Positions 22,291-33,920 of a stretch of 64,000 bases of DNA are shown in pieces (within the stretch, counting starts at the first letter, position 1; each line of letters starts with the position of its first letter). The position numbers and the translations under genes are program-made. The notes under the pieces are model-generated. The model had not been told where the DNA came from. It saw only the letters and a list, made by a program, of their open reading frames with translations, and did no database searches. Source of the DNA: Pterois miles (lineage: Eukaryota > Chordata > Actinopteri > Perciformes > Scorpaenidae); assembly GCA_947000775.1 (NCBI GenBank), contig CAMQGK010000130.1:6819001-6883000 (forward strand). Reading direction: 5' to 3'.

Positions 22291-23914
22291 CTAAGCTATA
22301 ATGCTATAATAAAGATAACTTTGAAATAGACACATCAAACATTTGAACCTAACACCCACTGAACTTGGCTGGTAATGTGTGCAGAATTAACACTTTTATG
22401 GATGAGGCTGCTTGTGTTTGTTGTCACTTTAACCCCAAAGACAGGCCTGGAACCAGACTCGAGTTAACGGCGTCATGGTACAGGTACAGATGGCGCACGC
22501 TGATATTTTCCCCACTCAAGTTTTAAATTAACGCATCTTAAAAGCATCACTCTGTGTTATATTCGGTACATTCTGCAGGCAGGAAAACGTCAACCTCTAG
22601 CTCGCGCTCGGGTGGTGTCACGCTTTTGAGCTGCAAAGTTTCCATCAAACCATGAGGCAGATTTTAGTTTCACAAAGAAAAAAGAAAGCCTCAGTAACAC
22701 ATATCCCCGATATCACGCACACTCAGCCTCACACACACCAGCCATCCCTCTAAATGTCACAGGCTCGGCAGAACGCTCCATCGATGCCAAAGGTTCAGAG
22801 GCCCTAGGATCAATATTACATCATTTCTCTCAATTAGGGCATATTTATTCCTCTCAAGTTATTGTACATCTGCGAGTGATCCTATCTGTATTCCTGGCAA
22901 GTCTCCAGATGAGGCGAGGCCCGGCGGGGAGGGGAAGACGGAGCGAGATAAAGACGGGAGAGCGAGGGGTGAAGAGAATGAGAGAGGAATTAAGGTAGGG
23001 GGAGTTTGGGGCGAATAGTCGAAGCAACGGAGGAAAAGAAGTGAGCGAGATCATTTAAGATTCACAGAGGGGATGAAATATGGTGGTGTCTTACCTTGAG
23101 TTATTACAGATGAAAGTGGATACAAGACAGCACACTGTCCCAAATGGTTAATATGCCCTGCGGCGTGGAGGCATAAATCGTGACTGTCATATTATAGGCG
23201 GGGTTGTTGGTGCTGATTGAAGGGATTCTTGGCAAAGGAATGCTCCCGTTAGTGTTTTACATAAGTGCAGTAATGAGAGGGACAGTCTGTGCAAGCGCTT
23301 CAGGGCACCTGAACCCGAAGGAGGCTATACAAGTTTACTCGACACCTTTAGGAAATTCACCGGTATGTGACCGCAGGGCTACTCACATTTTGGATCGTGA
23401 TTGACCTCTAAAGTCAAGATACCATCCCGCATTGACCGTTCCCCGTGCGCCGCTTCCTGTCAGCGGCTCCCACCTGCAGCATTGTACCTGTCTCTGCGAA
23501 ACGAAGAGGAAAAATGGCTGAAGGCGTTTGCTCTCCTTAGCAGAAAATAGCATCAAGAGCCGGCCAAGGCGCTTGAGTATTAAGATATACTGCTTCTTGT
23601 GTGTGCCAGCCATGCTTCCCGTCTCTGCGTAGACCTATTAATCATACATTGGGCTTTGGCATATAGTTTACAGAAAGACTGGTTGGTTGTTGTTTGTTAT
23701 TTTTATGTTTAAGGCAAGTGTTCCTGTGTTGCACCTGCATGTATGTGCTCAAGGTCACACAACTTTTTCTTTGTCAGTATCATTTAGCGGATCAATAGCT
23801 GTTTTGAGGAGGGCTGCCGACCCACTGACGCAAGAACCGGCCGTTCATGACACACCTCAAGTATGTGGATAACTGAGAAAGAAACTGAATGTTTTGACTG
23901 TAGGCTAATGTCGC
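22291..23914. other. Intronic sequence without recognised gene
   Basis: Unique-looking, with a GA-rich tract at about 22905-23045 (AGACGGAGCGAGATAAAG and AGAGCGAGGGGTGAAGAG words). No exon was identified. Confidence 0.5.
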
Positions 23915-24588
23915 CATAGCTTGTAAATAAAGATGGGTGACATGACAGCTCCCCCAAAGTGAAGCCAAAACCTCTTGATCGCCCCCTGGTGGCTGGCTGC
24001 AGTATAAATCATAAACCATGCCCCCTCCATGTTAGTAGATGGGACATTGGCCAATTTAAAATGTCAAAGTACAAGTCAAATCATTTTTTTCCCGAAGATG
24101 GTTTCTGTCATTTTAGGTAGCTCTCATCGTGCTGATGAATGCTGAAGTGTTCATTTTTCTGATAAGTTTGGTTTTAATTAGTTATTTGATGCTATAAAAA
24201 GAAGGCGAGACTTCATGATTGACAGCTGTGATTGACAGCTGCTCTGAGTGGATTAGTAATGAGCATGTCCATTTGATGATAAATGTGGATGTAGAGATAT
24301 TACGGTTGTGTCTTTCTAGCCAAACAGCTACCATAGTGCTAACGTAGCAGCTAGGTGGCTCACGCTAGCAAGCTGTGGCCGTGCTCAGCTAATGATTGGC
24401 TTGAGCAATTGTGTGGGCGGGACCTCGATACCGTGGCTCCGGCATTTCGATCACTACTGCGCAGACTCTGGCTCCAAAAGACGTCAAAATCTCAAGATGG
24501 CGGCTCCGGTAGCTGGGATAATGTCACTTATGTAGAGTGGGAGGAAGTGGAGATGCGTCGTCCATCTACAGTATGGATACAGTCTATA
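23915..24588 (+). mobile_element. MITE-like element with terminal inverted repeats, full length
   Basis: The left end reads CATAGCTTGTAAATAAAGATGGGTGAC and the right end GCGTCGTCCATCTACAGTATGGATACAGTCTAT. From memory, these are degenerate versions of an inverted terminus CATAGACTGTATATAAAGATGGACGAC common in teleost genomes. Internal landmarks also fit: GCCCCCTGGTGGCTGGCTGCAG, ATGATTGACAGCTG and AAGATGGCGGCTCC. The right end carries a small insertion. The 87-codon open frame across its right half is fortuitous. Confidence 0.75.
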
Positions 24589-24592
24589 CAGA

Positions 24593-24694
24593 CACCGCTG
24601 TTACTGAATGCAGTTTAGATCAAGGATGATTCCTGATGAATCCTCTACATACTGTATGTAAAGGATTCATTAGGAATCATCCAGTAACGGTGAG
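24593..24694. repeat. Long near-perfect hairpin (28-bp core stem, 3-base loop)
   Basis: GGATGATTCCTGATGAATCC onward (24624-24651) is followed after a CTG loop by its complement (24655-24682, ending GGAATCATCC). Of 28 positions, 26 pair canonically, one would be G-U and one is a C-A mismatch. The complementarity resumes outside: CACCGCTGTTACTG at 24593-24606 pairs with CAGTAACGGTG at 24683-24693 if about 17 bases on the left arm bulge out. It lies just past the right end of the MITE-like element. It could be a small palindromic transposon, a cruciform or a precursor-like RNA hairpin. Confidence 0.85.
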
Positions 24695-26407
24695 ATAGCA
24701 CTGCAGTCATGATGGTCTTTTTCACTAGAACAACAACCCCTTCAGGCGCTCACTCTGTGACTGTTACTCCGGTTTCTTTCAGCACAACTTTAAAGCTGCA
24801 CTTTTTTTTTTTCCTATATCCAGCATTTCTCTGAGTCATGTCTCCAGTGCTTCCACATGTAGTAACAGCCTGTGCAGTTCCCATCCAGCTGTTGCTCCAT
24901 CAACAGCTGTGTACTTCAGATCTGAGCTAGAATTTTAAATTGGAAACCCTCCTCCTCCTCCTCCACACTCATACTGCCTCATGCTCCTTCCAGCGCCGTC
25001 ATGTATCAGTAGCTTCTGCACCGCAGCAGCTACACTGATACTCAACTCCATTCGGTGTATGGATTACCGGCTGTGGCAAGACTCGCTCTGTGACTCGTTT
25101 TGCACTGGGTGACAGCTCGGCACCCGAGAGCCGCCTGCTTTAAAATTAAACGCACCTTTTAGTGTGGCTGTTAAGCACAGCGGTTTTTACAGCCATTAGA
25201 TTAGCCCTCAGTTTAACCCCAACACAGCGGCGTCACCTTGCTCTCCTTTTGAGCCACGATTCAAAAGTGCTAGCAGGCGGAGGAGACGTTAATTTGCTCT
25301 GCTGACTTGAAGATAATCTTTTCATTCAAATTCCTCAGCTTGTTTGATGCCTTCTTTTCTGTAAAGTTTCACTCTCTGTCTGGAGAAGCAGAGCATTTTT
25401 CCTGTCCTCCTGGTTCCACAGCTGAAACGCAAACCTTGCAAACTTTCCCCTCATCGGCGCTCCCTCGCCAGCGCCTGTGTGTTGCCTGGTTGAGGTAATT
25501 GCCCCCACTGTGTTTCCAGCCAAACAGGTGGCCATATTGGTTTCCTTCCGGCTGCGTTTGTGACTGTGCATCCAGGTTGGACGGAGATGACAGTGTCTCC
25601 TCTCCTCGCCCGGAGCGCGACCTTGGTTGGGCGGTGCTCCCTCTGCACTGTCTTTGGTCTCACATTGGCGTTTTGGGCCAACTTGTGATTGTGTGTGTGA
25701 GACAGATAGAGATAGAGCAGCCTCTGATGTCTCGCCAGAAAGCTAGAGGGCCACGGTCAGGAGGGGAGGAAGTGACAGTGGCAGCAAACTTTGGCAAGTG
25801 ACACATGAGACCACAGATCTATGATGTCACGATACAGCTGCTGCACAAACAGGCTTCTAACAAGCAGAAACACAAGCTAATGTTCAACGTTTGTCACACA
25901 TCCACACAGAGGTCTCCAACAGCTTTTACCACCTCACACTGTCACCTCGAAGGATTTGTGGGCGCTAAAGCAATCTGATATGGTCAGATTTGTCTCCCTC
26001 CACACATATACAGTCTGTGTCGGTCCATTGTATCTACAGTTGTGGTCCTCTGTTTGCTCCGTGGGTGGTCATGCTGCAGGGAATAGGAATGTGTCAGATG
26101 AAATGCTGTGGATATTTGTCTCATAACTGCTATGAGTCAGGCTACACCTTGTTTCTATATCTTGGGTAAAGAAACAATATTTTTTCCCCGGCAGTGGATG
26201 GGATTATGACACGCTCAGATAGGCCCTGACCTCTGTACACGGACCAGAATAAAATCAAATAGAATAGATATAATAGACAGTGGTCCCTACATATATCATA
26301 TCTACAGGTTCCTGTTATGCATTATGATAACATTTCTTGCACTTTCTACCGTTATTATTAGTGTCCTTGCCTTACCACTGTAGAGTGCCTTTACTTGCAT
26401 TTCACCC
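24695..26407. other. Intronic sequence without recognised gene
   Basis: Mixed-composition sequence; the part around 25380-25680 is relatively GC-rich and open in several frames on both strands, but no frame looks conserved or is framed by convincing splice sites. No repeat was recognised. Confidence 0.45.
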
Positions 26408-26441
26408 TATTTACATTATATATATATAATACCCTATTTAC

Positions 26442-26486
<45 letters not shown>

Positions 26487-26518
26487 CGGGATAAGCGGTT
26501 GATGATGGATGGATGGAA
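26408..26518 (+). repeat. (TA)n microsatellite followed by a LINE/SINE 3' tail
   Basis: CCCTATTTACATTATATATA occurs twice (about 26405 and 26432). The second copy runs into a (TA)n tract to about 26484, then AACGGGATAAGCGGTTGATG and ATGGATGGATGG. The last part is the same LINE-type 3' end as at 13138 and 17523, here in + orientation and only about 35 bases long. The TA tract has probably expanded at the insertion junction. Confidence 0.8.
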
Positions 26519-27492
26519 TTATGCTGTTCTGTATCAGTGTCAGAAATAAAAATGAATTGTTGGAATTGGTCAAAATAAGAGAGGAAAAAGCATGGAGCAA
26601 TATACAGCAGGTTCTCATTAACCTGGGGTTAAGGGTTCAACTTTGTGACTGTTTCCACTCTGCTTTTATTAATATTTAATATCATTATTTAAAGCTTTAC
26701 GATCTGATGAATCATGGGAGAGAAAGAAACAATGAATAAAACATAGATATTTGGTGATTTCATTATTTTTTTCTAAAGGTCAGAGAGTTATGCTGTGTGT
26801 AGTGGGTATTAGGAATTTATATATGGGGATATGGAGAGCCTGTCATTGTTTTATGATCAATAATTCCCAATAGAACCAATAGAAATTTGTATGAACAAAT
26901 ACATGAATATGCTTTCCCCTGAAACCTAACAAATTAATTCCATTTTATTTCCGACATTATAACTACCATATAACCACTAAAATAAATTTAAAAAATCCCC
27001 AAATAAACAAATACATTTAGAAGTTAATAAATAAATAAGTAGAGGAGTAGCTAGATATAGGAATGAATAGAAATATAAATAAATAAAGAACCAAATTCAA
27101 ACATAAATGTCAGTTTTGTTAATTAATTAATGCCATTTATTTTTAATATTGTTTTTGGTGCATGTAGCGGCCTATTTATTTATTTATTTATTCAGTAATT
27201 TATTTGTTTATTTACATAGTCAGGTTGCATCCTCCATACACTGCATCCTAATTCCACGCTTTATATTATAGCAATGTTTGACATTTAATGATCAAGAAAA
27301 TCATACCTATAATTATTAGGTTATAAATAATAATATACAGTACATAATTTTGTGCACTTTTTTTGTTTGTCCTGGTTTTCTGATATGTTTCATTTTGTTG
27401 TAAGTTGCATTGTGGGAGACAGACTGCATCAACACCAAACACAAAAATAAACCAATTTTACTCTGCGTGCTAGCTGGGAATTTATGTAGGTC
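26519..27492. other. AT-rich intronic sequence with (TTTA)n
   Basis: Low-complexity AT-rich DNA, with AAATAAATAAATAA-like words near 26985-27100 and a (TTTA)n tract at about 27170-27212. These two A-rich and T-rich blocks are roughly complementary and could fold together. No gene is present. Confidence 0.65.
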
Positions 27493-28591
27493 TTAGAGAA
27501 GCTGAAAAAGTTTTTTTAACCGATAACCGACCCTCGTTAACTGATCATTAACTGTAAACTGACAAGATTAGTGCCTCGCATGCAGCGGTGCGCCAGCTGC
27601 AGTATATGAACACAACAGACAACTGAGTCCCCAGTTCACCGTCAGGAGAGTTACTGTAGCAGCCACCATGCTGCGTTCACTGTCTCCAGTTCACCGTCAG
27701 GAGAGTTACCGTAGCAGCCACGATGCTGCGTTCGCTGTCCCCAGTTCACCGTCAGGAGAGTTACCGTCGCAGCCACCATGCTGCGTTCACTGTCCCTAGT
27801 TCACCGTCAGGAGAGTTACCGTAGCAGCCACGATGCTGCGTTCGCTGTCTCCAGTTCACCGTCAGGAGAGTTACCGTAGCAGCCACGATGCTGCGTTCAC
27901 TGTCCCCAGTTCACCGTCAGGAGAGTTACCGTCGCAGCCACGATGCTGCGTTCACTGTCTCCAGTTCACCGTCAGGAGAGTTACCGTAGCAGCCACGATG
28001 CTGCGTTAACTGTCCCCAGTTCACCGTCAGGAGAGTTACTGTAGCAGCCACTGTGCTGTGTGTAGTTTCGCGGACCTGCAGCCACTTTCCCAGTACAAGT
28101 CCACCACCACCACCAATTAATTTAGTTTAGCAGGTTGTCAGTTGTGTGTCTGCCCGGCGTAACGACACTCTGTCGCCTACCTTAACTTCAGTGATTGTCC
28201 AAGCAAACAGTGTGTGCTTGTGCTGTATTAGCAGCTGCTAGCGTTGCAGGTGGCTTTGTGCCCGCTGCAGTGTAACGTCAGCGAGTTTCCGACAGACTGT
28301 GTGTGTGGCGGTAGTGAGTGTGGGTTTGTTGGTGGCGTTATAGCTGTGAACGTTGCAGCTGCAGACAGTGTGTGCAGTTTATTGGTCGGTGAATAAATGC
28401 TACGAGGTTACAAGCTACAACTTCCTGTAACTGTGCCGGCTTTCTCTTATCTAACAAACTGCTCCTTTGTATTTTTCTCAGCTTTTTAATTCATTATTAA
28501 TGTTTCTATTAACCCTTTACCCTATAGCGTTAATCAGTTAAAATGCTTAACATCTGTTACCGGTTAAACCGTTAATTATTACCTCCTCTAG
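27493..28591. mobile_element. hAT-like non-autonomous element with internal 55-bp array
   Basis: The left end TTAGAGAAGCTGAAAAAG is followed by TTTAACCGATAACCGA and GTTAACTGATCATTAACTG. The right end, read on the complement, is CTAGAGGAGGTAATAATT, then GGTTTAACCGGTAACAGA and TTTTAACTGATTAACG. The two ends are therefore imperfect terminal inverted repeats. Between them lie the 55-bp array (27631-28070) and GC-richer sequence. No transposase is present. The AGAGG-type ends and multiple sub-terminal TAACCGGTTAA motifs fit hAT-type elements, but flanking 8-bp duplications are not clear, so the superfamily is inferred. Confidence 0.6.
27631..28070. repeat. 55-bp minisatellite, 8 copies
   Basis: The unit begins CCAGTTCACCGTCAGGAGAG and continues TTACCGTAGCAGCCACGATG, then CTGCGTTCACTGTCC. 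Copies start at 27631, 27686, 27741, 27796, 27851, 27906, 27961 and 28016, exactly 55 bases apart and only a few substitutions different, so the array is young or homogenised. Variants such as CCATG/CGATG, TTCAC/TTCGC and GTAGC/GTCGC are shared among non-adjacent units. The first copies place an ATG in a good translation-start context (GCCACCATG), but 55 is not a multiple of three and the frame soon closes, so it is not coding. Confidence 0.97.
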
Positions 28592-30276
28592 TGTGTTTAC
28601 ACAGTAGTCCACTGTGAATTCAATCAGCACAGTAGGAACGTAGCTTAGGTTTCCTCCTGGAGCATTCTGGGTGACAGTCACGAGATGTACTTGTCAGTAT
28701 TAAATCCAAAAATCATCACTTCGCAGTTTAACATATTGCTTTTGGAAAGCACCAAAATGTTCCCAACAATGAAACCAAAGTGCCCAGAAAATCTTTTGTT
28801 GTAAAAAGATTTCATTTTTTCTTTCCCCCCAACCGGTTCCTAGTGAGAAACCACAGCCAGTGTGCCAGCTGTCTTGGCAGCACTCTGACTTAATCTCTGA
28901 GACTCAGGCTAACCGTAACATGGAAGCCTCCGTCTCTTCTTTAGTAAACACACACCAGACTATCCAATCTGCCTGCCAACCACAGGCCGGATAGAAGACA
29001 CGGAGCATCCTTCTATGCAGTGACGCAGAATTGATATTGATTTTAATTATGTCAGTGTTTTTCAGAGGAGTTGTGCATTGACGGCCCATTAGTTGCTGCA
29101 GCTGGTGGAAAGGCATCAACAACAGATTTTTTAGATTTTTTTGCAATGTAATTGTCCTTACTGGATTTGGCCTTTTTTCAATTTCAATGTCCCTGACAGA
29201 ACTACTGTAAAATATTAAACTGTACAAAAAAACAGAAGGTCTTATAGGAAGCAGCTAAGCATTTTTTTTCAGACACAGACAAACCACATGAAATTATATG
29301 ACTGCCTAAGTTCCCTTAAGGCATGTGTGTTTAAGTATAGGCAAATGAAACCGCTCGGTTAAGGTTAAGCAAAAGGTCGTCGTCATGGTGACAGTCGACA
29401 GTTTGTCCAAGCATTCGCTCCCCGTCCAACACTCTGGGCGAAAGCTGCCAGTTTTGATTGGCTGCTTAAAACGCTGCTCGCCCAAGGATCGGTTGACATT
29501 TCGTGCACTCTGTCTGGCACAGGTTGGTGATTTGATTTAGTTTTAGTTTTTTTTTTTTTTTTTTTTTTGTGTTTTTTAACGACTGGGGAAGATTTACTTC
29601 TTTGCACACAGACTGGCAACACAAGATACATAAAAAAACAGACAGGAAGGGCTCATACTGTCTCTTCTCTGACACTCATAATATCCAGACAAATAATTAT
29701 ACAGCTCCATATGCAGCCATTATCGTCCAGATCCAATGCCGTCACTCACGCCAAGTTCCTCTGATTGTCTGAGTGGTTCTGTGCTCTTGTTATAAGTGCA
29801 CTCTATTATTCCTGATGTGAAACTTTACGTATGTATTAGTCACAACTTAGTCACTGCAGTATTTTTGCTTTATTTATCTATGGTACATGGAGCATTGACA
29901 GATCAAAACTTAGTTGCAAAATACAAAACTTCCCACTCCCCAACCAACAGTCAAAGAGCAAATACAGAGAAACCAAACTCAACGATGACTCAACGTGTTG
30001 CCAAAGGCTTATTTCTGTCCACCATCTCCTCCCCGAGCAGCCGCTAAGAGGAGCAGACTTCCAGATACAGAGTGCACCTCCCTGACATCACACGCATATT
30101 TCCTCAGTAATAAAGTCCTTGCAACTTTCAAAACTTCGAACAGTGCAAAAGTGCCCAGTGCAAAAAAAAAAAGCATAAAAGTCAGCGCTAACGCTCCAAA
30201 GTTACGCCAACAAACGTCTCGAGTTTAGTTCATTTGGCAGGAAGAAGCAGAACTTGGCCGAGCCGTCTCACTGCGG

Positions 30277-30314
<38 letters not shown>

Positions 30315-31720
30315 GATTATGAATTCTAAGTGGCATCAAAGTATCATAAATAAATCAATGCAAGAGGAAAAGAAGCATTTGGATTGTATTGACGCCACTG
30401 GGGAGATTTATTTGTGCATGACATTCGCGCCTCAATATTAGGTCCACCTCCTAATATTGCACAATCAGTAGCCTGTCTGCACTCATACAGTAGGTAGAGG
30501 AGATAAGTAAGGTTTCCCCCTTGGATAAACTTAATTAGCCTATTTCATGGAAGAAGCAGGTGGTGCTGATATTTAACACTCTCTGTTTTTTTGGGGGGAT
30601 GTGTGAAAGAAAAACAGCACTAACCTATCAACACCAGGCAGCTTCAGAGTCCCCAGGCTGGGAAGCTGATTGCTGCCAAGTCGCTCCTGTGTATCTGTTT
30701 GGGAGTGTATTCAGTGTGTGCATGTCGGTGTGTCTATGGCGCTCTATTGTATAAGCTGTGTGTGTGGATTGTCCCAGTTTAGAAGACCCAGAGCTATGAC
30801 TCATCAACTAATAAAGCAGGAGGTGAAGGAGGAGTGAGAGATTGTGCATTGCACATTCACACTCTGTCTTTTTCGGCTTCCTCTCCCATCAGTTGATACA
30901 GCAAAACGCATTCAGATAAATACTCAAGCAATGTTGCATCCACTTACCATTCCCCTTGTCAACTGAAGAGTGTGTTTGTGTCCTTAGCTGTCCTCACTGT
31001 GCTGTCACATCTCTTCTTCTTCCCTCTGACAAACATGTCAGAGGCAGTACAGTCGCTGCAGCGTTATGAGCAGCTGTGCCAGCTGATGTTTATGCGAATA
31101 GCATTTTATGTTTTTGTGGCGATGCTACATACATCGCTGCTACAACACTAATAGAGACAGTAATTTATGTTAATTTCTGCTCTCTGTGTTTGTTCAGTTG
31201 ATGCGTATAGTTCATTTGTCACCATTAAATACAGTTTATATTATTATCAGTGTTGTGCAGAAAAGTCCATTAAATCTAATGGAGTCCTGTTTCTGCACGC
31301 TGGACTAGCTCCAGCATAGACTGCAGAATGATAGAGCGATGTTACATGTGGCTAAACAATAACAATCATGCATCACTTTCTGCATCGGTTGTCGACACAA
31401 TGAGAAGACCATGACGTAGTGTCTTCACCATAGAAATAAAACAGGGTCATTGAAGTGTTTGCTACGCTAATTTGAGAAGCAAACTGGTGGTTGTTGTTGT
31501 AATGGGGACAACAGACCACACGTCAGTTGGGCTGTAAAGTTTGTGGTCGTAGCTCCTGGAGACAGCTGGCTGGCCGAACTAGCCAGAGCTAACAGATAAG
31601 AGCTAACAGCTGGCTGGCTAGCATGCTGATGCCACCATGCTATAACGCCAAGCTGGATACAGAAAATGAAAAGGTGGACAGGTGGGTCCAAAAACACCAG
31701 CTACGACAGCTGTTTGTGTC
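28592..31720. other. Intronic sequence with two long poly-T runs
   Basis: Runs of T lie at about 29547-29568 and 30280-30307. They could be poly(A) tails of minus-strand retroposons, but no retroposon body was recognised to their left. Open frames here read through these runs and are not genes. An RNA gene was not seen. Confidence 0.5.
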
Positions 31721-31920
31721 CCGTGTGAAACCAGAAGTCAACGTTGATTTATTTGTCATAATTTATGTACTTAAGTAACTCCACATCCATAATTATTTGA
31801 ATGCAAACTATGATCTTTTCATAAACCTAACGAAGAAGTTGTGTTGCCTAATCCGAACCAAGTTGCTTCATGTGAAGACTGAAGTTTCTTTTGAAAAGAG
31901 TGTATGCATGTAATGAGTGA
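31721..31920 (+). repeat. Dispersed repeat family 4 copy
   Basis: The segment from CCGTGTGAAACCAGAAGTC through ATTTATTTGTCATAATTTATG to ACCTAACGAAGAAGTTG matches 62558-62663 in reverse complement, and its right end matches 8155-8265 directly. Three separated copies with shared order indicate an interspersed element of unknown class. Confidence 0.7.
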
Positions 31921-32571
31921 AAATTGGCACATCTGGTGCAGTAATTTTCCTAAAACTGAGCACTGTGGTTTTTAGGAAATATTACTCAACCTGGAGTACA
32001 TTTAGCATTGGTTGGGGCATGGTAAATAATAGAGACTGGTAAAAATGGCTTGGTATGGCTATATACAAATGGAAAATGTCTTTGCCACAATTTGCAAGCT
32101 ATCTAAAAATAAATATAATTTGACCTGAATGGTACCTGCTGCTGCTAACAGGCTGTTAGCAGCCTACAGTAACAAGCCCTACAGTATGTGTGTGTGTTGT
32201 TGTTGATTACGGTGGGTTTCAGTGTTCATATGTTTGCAGCTCCTGTATTTCTTAACATGACGTGAAGGCAGCATGTCTGACAGCAGAGAAAGCTGAATCT
32301 CACACACAGAGAGAGCAGAAGGCCTCGTTTCACAGAATTTGTCAGAATCCAACAATAAGTGAAGCCTTTTGCTGCATTGATTTTTCTCTGTTAGACAGGA
32401 CGTCCACCAGACACATCCTGACGTGTTGTCATGATTGTTACCATTTGAACTTACCGGCTAATACTAGTGCTTATTTTCTAAAGGTGGGTAATAATGTTAG
32501 CTAAACGTCAGTCCTGCTGGGAAGAAAAACGTGAGGAAGAACTGGAAAGTTTTGCTGGGATGAGAGAATGA
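31921..32571. other. Intronic sequence, nothing recognised
   Basis: No gene or repeat identified. A TG-rich patch (TATGTGTGTGTGTTGTTGTTG) lies near 32184-32204. Confidence 0.5.
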
Positions 32572-32910
32572 CTAGGGCTGTCAATCGATATTTGACCGTG
32601 ATTAATCGCCATCTAAATGTACCTTAAAGTGAGATTTGTCAAGTATTTCATCCTCTTATCAATATGGAAGTGGACAAATATGCTGCTTTATACAAATATA
32701 TGAATATATATGTTATGGAAAATCAATTAACATAAAACAATTATTTCCATAAACCCTTACAGGTACTGCATTTAACGTTAAAAAATATGCTGTCAGCAGC
32801 CCCAAACTGCATGTGATTATCATAAAGTGGGCTTGTCTGTAAAGGGGAGACTCATTGGTACCCATAAAGCCCATTTTCATTCACATATCTGGAGGTCAGA
32901 GGTCAAGTGA
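32572..32910 (+). mobile_element. hAT-like non-autonomous element, 3'-truncated copy
   Basis: Starts CTAGGGCTGTCAATCGATAT with GTGATTAATCGCCAT next, then CACTTTAAGGTACATTTAG (on the complement), AAACCCTTACAGGTACTGCA, and CCCCAAACTGCATGTGATTATC, and ends GGAGGTCAGAGGTCAAGTG. From memory, this is the 5' two thirds of an abundant teleost repeat whose ends read AGGGCTGTCAA. Its last 140 bases match family 1 copies at 22140-22260 and 40400-40510. Confidence 0.75.
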
Positions 32911-33920
32911 TAAAAGGTTGTCTTTGCAGCAGTTATTCAGCTACATACATTTGACAAAGGCTGGGGGATTGGCTCTTCAGTGTTTGGCCTGAGGTAAAAG
33001 CTGTTCCCACGACTGACTGAATTCACTCAGTGTTAAAGTAGACTTTAGGCAAAGCTCAAGACATCTTACATTACAATGGAAGTCACATTAATATCAATAA
33101 TCTCCTGAAGTTTTGAAGTACTACACCAACCAAGAGAAGCTTCCACCTACACACTGAGCTCCCCTTTCAATCTTTAAACAAGCATGTCTTCTGTGGAGGG
33201 CATACAAATCAAGGGCATACACCATATCACACTCAAACACTACGTCATTTTTTTTAATATATCCACAGTAGTGGATGACTCATGAAAGGCAGAACCAGCG
33301 CACGCCCAGAGGCACGGTCGGCAAACACCGAATCAAATTGGATCGTGCCGTCCGTGTGCGTACGTGTTCGCCGGGTCCTGCAGGGCTTCCGCTGCAACCG
33401 GGACGGCTGCGTGCGTACACAACGCCGTTGCATCTTCATATCTCCATGTCATTTTTTTGTCAGGGAGTATAATGCGGCGTATCTGCGCTCATCCAACGGC
33501 TGTCAATCTGCCAGCCGCTCTACACTCATCCCACGTCTGGTGGAGAATACCAATTCCTCCTGGGGTGCTTTGTGTGTGAAAATGAGTGAGTGAGTGAAAT
33601 CACTGGGTTAGAGATCGCGTAGTAGAGGAGTGTATCGCACACACAGAGAGATATGGAAGCAGAGTCCTGCTTTATATCAGCCATGGGGGTTGGTTTCATA
33701 TTACAGAATAATGGTATTGGTTCAACCTACTTAATGAGTCACATCATTTCTTATGTTCAAATTGGTTCCCAGGAATTAAATGATAGGACGAAATTGTTGA
33801 GTTAATGATTTGCTCTTATTGTATATGGACATTGCCTTAAGCATGAGGGAAAGAAGGGGCCTGCTTCAGAAAGTTTGAACACGCAAAACTACAACGTCTT
33901 TGGGTTTAGGGAACAAAGCT
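32911..33920. other. Intronic sequence with a CpG-dense patch
   Basis: Nothing recognised except about 33290-33430, a patch unusually rich in CpG and GC for this window and free of stop codons in several frames on both strands for 60-100 codons. No start, splice signal or family similarity distinguishes one frame. It may be a small CpG island or GC-rich repeat remnant. Confidence 0.45.

Noticed and set aside
27669..27800. Short frame starting at GCCACCATG within the 55-bp array
   Set aside because: The unit length is not a multiple of three, so successive units are read in different frames and the frame closes; not a repeat protein.
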